Positions 62,129-64,000 of a DNA stretch of 64,000 nt are shown in pieces. This stretch comes from Pinibacter aurantiacus. GTDB lineage: Bacteria; Bacteroidota; Bacteroidia; Chitinophagales; Chitinophagaceae. The notes below the pieces were generated by a model. It was not told the origin of the DNA and searched no databases. It saw only the letters and a list, made by a program, of their open reading frames with translations. Both the position numbers and the translations under genes were made by a program. The stretch covers positions 186,001 through 250,000 of the forward strand of contig NZ_JAHSPG010000013.1 of the NCBI RefSeq assembly GCF_019130065.1, in the 5' to 3' direction. How positions within the stretch are numbered: position 1 is the first letter of the stretch; every line of letters begins with the position of its first letter.

Positions 62129-64000
62129 TTAAAAACCGACATTTACCGATACTCCGAAATTACGCATCAACGGATATCCGGTATATAATATGCCTGTGCT
62201 GAAATCATTTGTACCAAGGCTGTTATCCGGGTTATCATACGGTAATGACTTGTACAGGAACCATAGATTTCTTGCGATTAAAGAAGCAGATAAGCTTCTC
62301 ATGTGAAGTTTACTCACAATGCTTACCGGCAAGCTATAGCTGATAGACGCTTCCCTTAAACGGATATAGTTATTGTCAAATACTGCATCCTGTGTACCGA
62401 AATTGTAGTAACGGTTTTGATAATAGGTAGATGCTTTTACAATTGTTGTATTAGGTGTGCCGCTGGAAGTTACGCCGTCGTAAATAATACCATCATGCCA
62501 AACATAGGCGCCGGCCGGAGCTTGTTGTCCCGCTGGTAACAATACATTTTTTCCGTTCTGCACATAATAAGAAACGCCACCGTGATCTGTATCCCTTCCA
62601 TTCAATGTATTCTTCGTTAACCCCGTTGCTTCCCAGAAAACATTGTTGTATGAAACAACCTGTCCGCCAAACTTGTATTCCAAAAGCGCTGTTAACGTTA
62701 GCCTTTTAAACGTAAAGCTGTTGATATAACCGCCATACAGTTTAGGCAACAAATTACCCACGCGGTTTTGTGTTTGACTGAATTGAGGCATCCCGTTGGC
62801 GTCCACTACATCCTTACCGGTTTTTTCATCCTTTACCAATGTGTACATATAAATATCCATTGGCGATTGACCCGGTGCTGCTTTAATAGTAGCGCTGAAT
62901 GGATTGGCCAGTTGAAGGCTTGTTAAGCCAGGTGCCAGCGACAATACTTTTCTTTTAACGGTAGTACCGTTTAGCGTCATGTTCCATTGGAAATTCTTAT
63001 TCCTGACAACGGCTCCTATCAATTGTACTTCCAATCCTTTGTTTCCAAGAGAACCTGCATTCATCATCGTTTGAGCGGCACCGGTAGAGTAAGCAACCGG
63101 AACAGCCATTATGGTATTCGTTGTCTTATTGATATAGTACGTGATGTTCGCACGGAACCTGTCGTGCCACATGCCTGTTTCTATACCAAACTCATAAGAC
63201 TTATTAATTTGAGGTTGAAGGTTGGTGGCATACGATGTCGTTGGATTCGAATAATTACTGGTTACTGCACCGTTGAACGAACTGAATGTATAATTGGTAT
63301 TGGCACTGTAGTTGGTCCCGAATACACCTGTCTCGCCATAAGATGCTTTCAATTTACCGAAGTTGATAAATGCTGGCATTTTTACTGCATCGGAAAATAT
63401 GAAGCTACCGCCTATTGAAGGATAGTTTACTGTATTGTTAGGTGCCGGTAAAAAAGAAGACCAGTCTTGTCTGTCAGTAGCGGTCAAAAACAATAAATTC
63501 TTATAGCCTACAGTAGCACTTCCGAAAATACCTTGAAAGCGATAACCGGATTGTGTACCTGTTCCATTGGAACCCGTATAAGTGGTGGTGCCGGTGATTC
63601 TCGGTTTAAAATTGGCAACACTGTACATGCCGTTGTAGAGCAATCCGTTTGCACTGGCTACTGTATTATTCTCATTATAAAAATCATCTACCGTTGCTCC
63701 TACAAATGCATTCAGTGAAATATGATGATTGAAATTATTGTTGTAAGTAACGATGACGTCCGCATGATTGGCATAGTCATTCTCTAACGATTTTGTATAA
63801 CCGCCCTGTGCTGTAGTATAAGCCGTGGGCGCCGCATAAGCTGTGAAAGCTTGCTTCAATTCGTTCATTTCGTATAAACGGTTTGTTCCGATTCTCATCC
63901 TTATGGAAAGCGGAGCAATCGGGTGTACGGTAATGGTTGCGGTACTTACAAGCGTATTGCGGCTGTCCTGGTTTCTGTTCATGACAGGATCCCAATACAA
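62129..64000 (-). CDS. SusC-family TonB-dependent transporter, C-terminal part
   Basis: The 623 visible residues are the barrel half of a SusC protein: alternating aromatic/polar strands, FRFQGIFGSATVGYKNLLF, PAFINFGKLKASYGETG, TNLQPQINKSYEFGIETGMW, NAGSLGNKGLEVQL, FTFKRLTLTALLEYKFGGQV, and the end MRNFGVSVNVGF with the expected terminal Phe. The plug and N-terminal domains lie beyond base 64000. It imports oligosaccharides across the outer membrane with energy from TonB. First gene of the PUL operon visible here. Confidence 0.93.
   Translation of the reverse strand: MYWDPVMNRNQDSRNTLVSTATITVHPIAPLSIRMRIGTNRLYEMNELKQAFTAYAAPTAYTTAQGGYTKSLENDYANHADVIVTYNNNFNHHISLNAFVGATVDDFYNENNTVASANGLLYNGMYSVANFKPRITGTTTYTGSNGTGTQSGYRFQGIFGSATVGYKNLLFLTATDRQDWSSFLPAPNNTVNYPSIGGSFIFSDAVKMPAFINFGKLKASYGETGVFGTNYSANTNYTFSSFNGAVTSNYSNPTTSYATNLQPQINKSYEFGIETGMWHDRFRANITYYINKTTNTIMAVPVAYSTGAAQTMMNAGSLGNKGLEVQLIGAVVRNKNFQWNMTLNGTTVKRKVLSLAPGLTSLQLANPFSATIKAAPGQSPMDIYMYTLVKDEKTGKDVVDANGMPQFSQTQNRVGNLLPKLYGGYINSFTFKRLTLTALLEYKFGGQVVSYNNVFWEATGLTKNTLNGRDTDHGGVSYYVQNGKNVLLPAGQQAPAGAYVWHDGIIYDGVTSSGTPNTTIVKASTYYQNRYYNFGTQDAVFDNNYIRLREASISYSLPVSIVSKLHMRSLSASLIARNLWFLYKSLPYDNPDNSLGTNDFSTGILYTGYPLMRNFGVSVNVGF

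Overview
The window looks like a Bacteroidota chromosome, probably Chitinophagaceae or a close relative. The evidence is two SusC/SusD systems, an ECF sigma/FecR pair, C-terminal T9SS sorting domains, many lipoproteins with a Cys-Lys-Lys start, class-specific promoters of the TAnnTTTG type placed very close to start codons, and almost no Shine-Dalgarno sequences. No complete tRNA, rRNA, CRISPR array, transposase or integrase is visible. Family names come from motif recognition alone; no database search was run.

Region 1 (1-2200): the tail of a HipB-type antitoxin coupled to a complete HipA kinase toxin, then a gene-poor stretch holding a decayed sigma-54-activator tail. Region 2 (2200-18450): a coherent salt/osmotic-stress block. 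It has a ClC chloride transporter, a LytTR regulator, a GH19-like lipoprotein, a universal stress protein, an OmpR-type regulator/sensor kinase pair, glycerol-3-phosphate dehydrogenase, a fused phosphatase/GT20 synthase that fits glucosylglycerol synthesis better than trehalose synthesis, a GH89 enzyme, a TPR protein and an NhaD sodium/proton antiporter. Four promoters in this block carry the same array: four 7-bp half-sites at an exact 11-bp pitch, then exactly 10 bp, then a -7-like element. I read these as sites of the local OmpR-type regulator.

Region 3 (18-39 kb): accessory genes and debris. It holds a Cys-rich copper-binding protein, small broken genes, a HAD-phosphatase/sulfatase pair, a second two-component system beside a double spondin-domain lipoprotein, a tandem pair of DUF1254/DUF1214 lipoproteins, an RHS/polymorphic-toxin tail and two T9SS-secreted proteins.

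Region 4 (39-56 kb): a non-coding element of about 0.5 kb occurs three times (39.25, 41.94 and 54.3 kb), with a short fourth fragment at 56.04 kb. It contains evenly placed TGACACACG-like repeats, a promoter-like box (copies 1 and 2), a segment resembling the 3' part of a tRNA and a terminator hairpin. Each full copy lies just upstream of an isolated plus-strand accessory transcription unit (MerR/two oxidoreductases, DinB-like protein, DUF1028 protein). Between copies 2 and 3 sits a minus-strand sigma/FecR/SusC/SusD/thioredoxin operon.

Region 5 (56-64 kb, minus strand): a polysaccharide-utilisation operon read as SusC (cut by the window edge), SusD, sulfatase, GH95-like glycosidase, closed by a good terminator. 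It probably takes up and degrades a sulfated, fucose- or related deoxyhexose-containing glycan.
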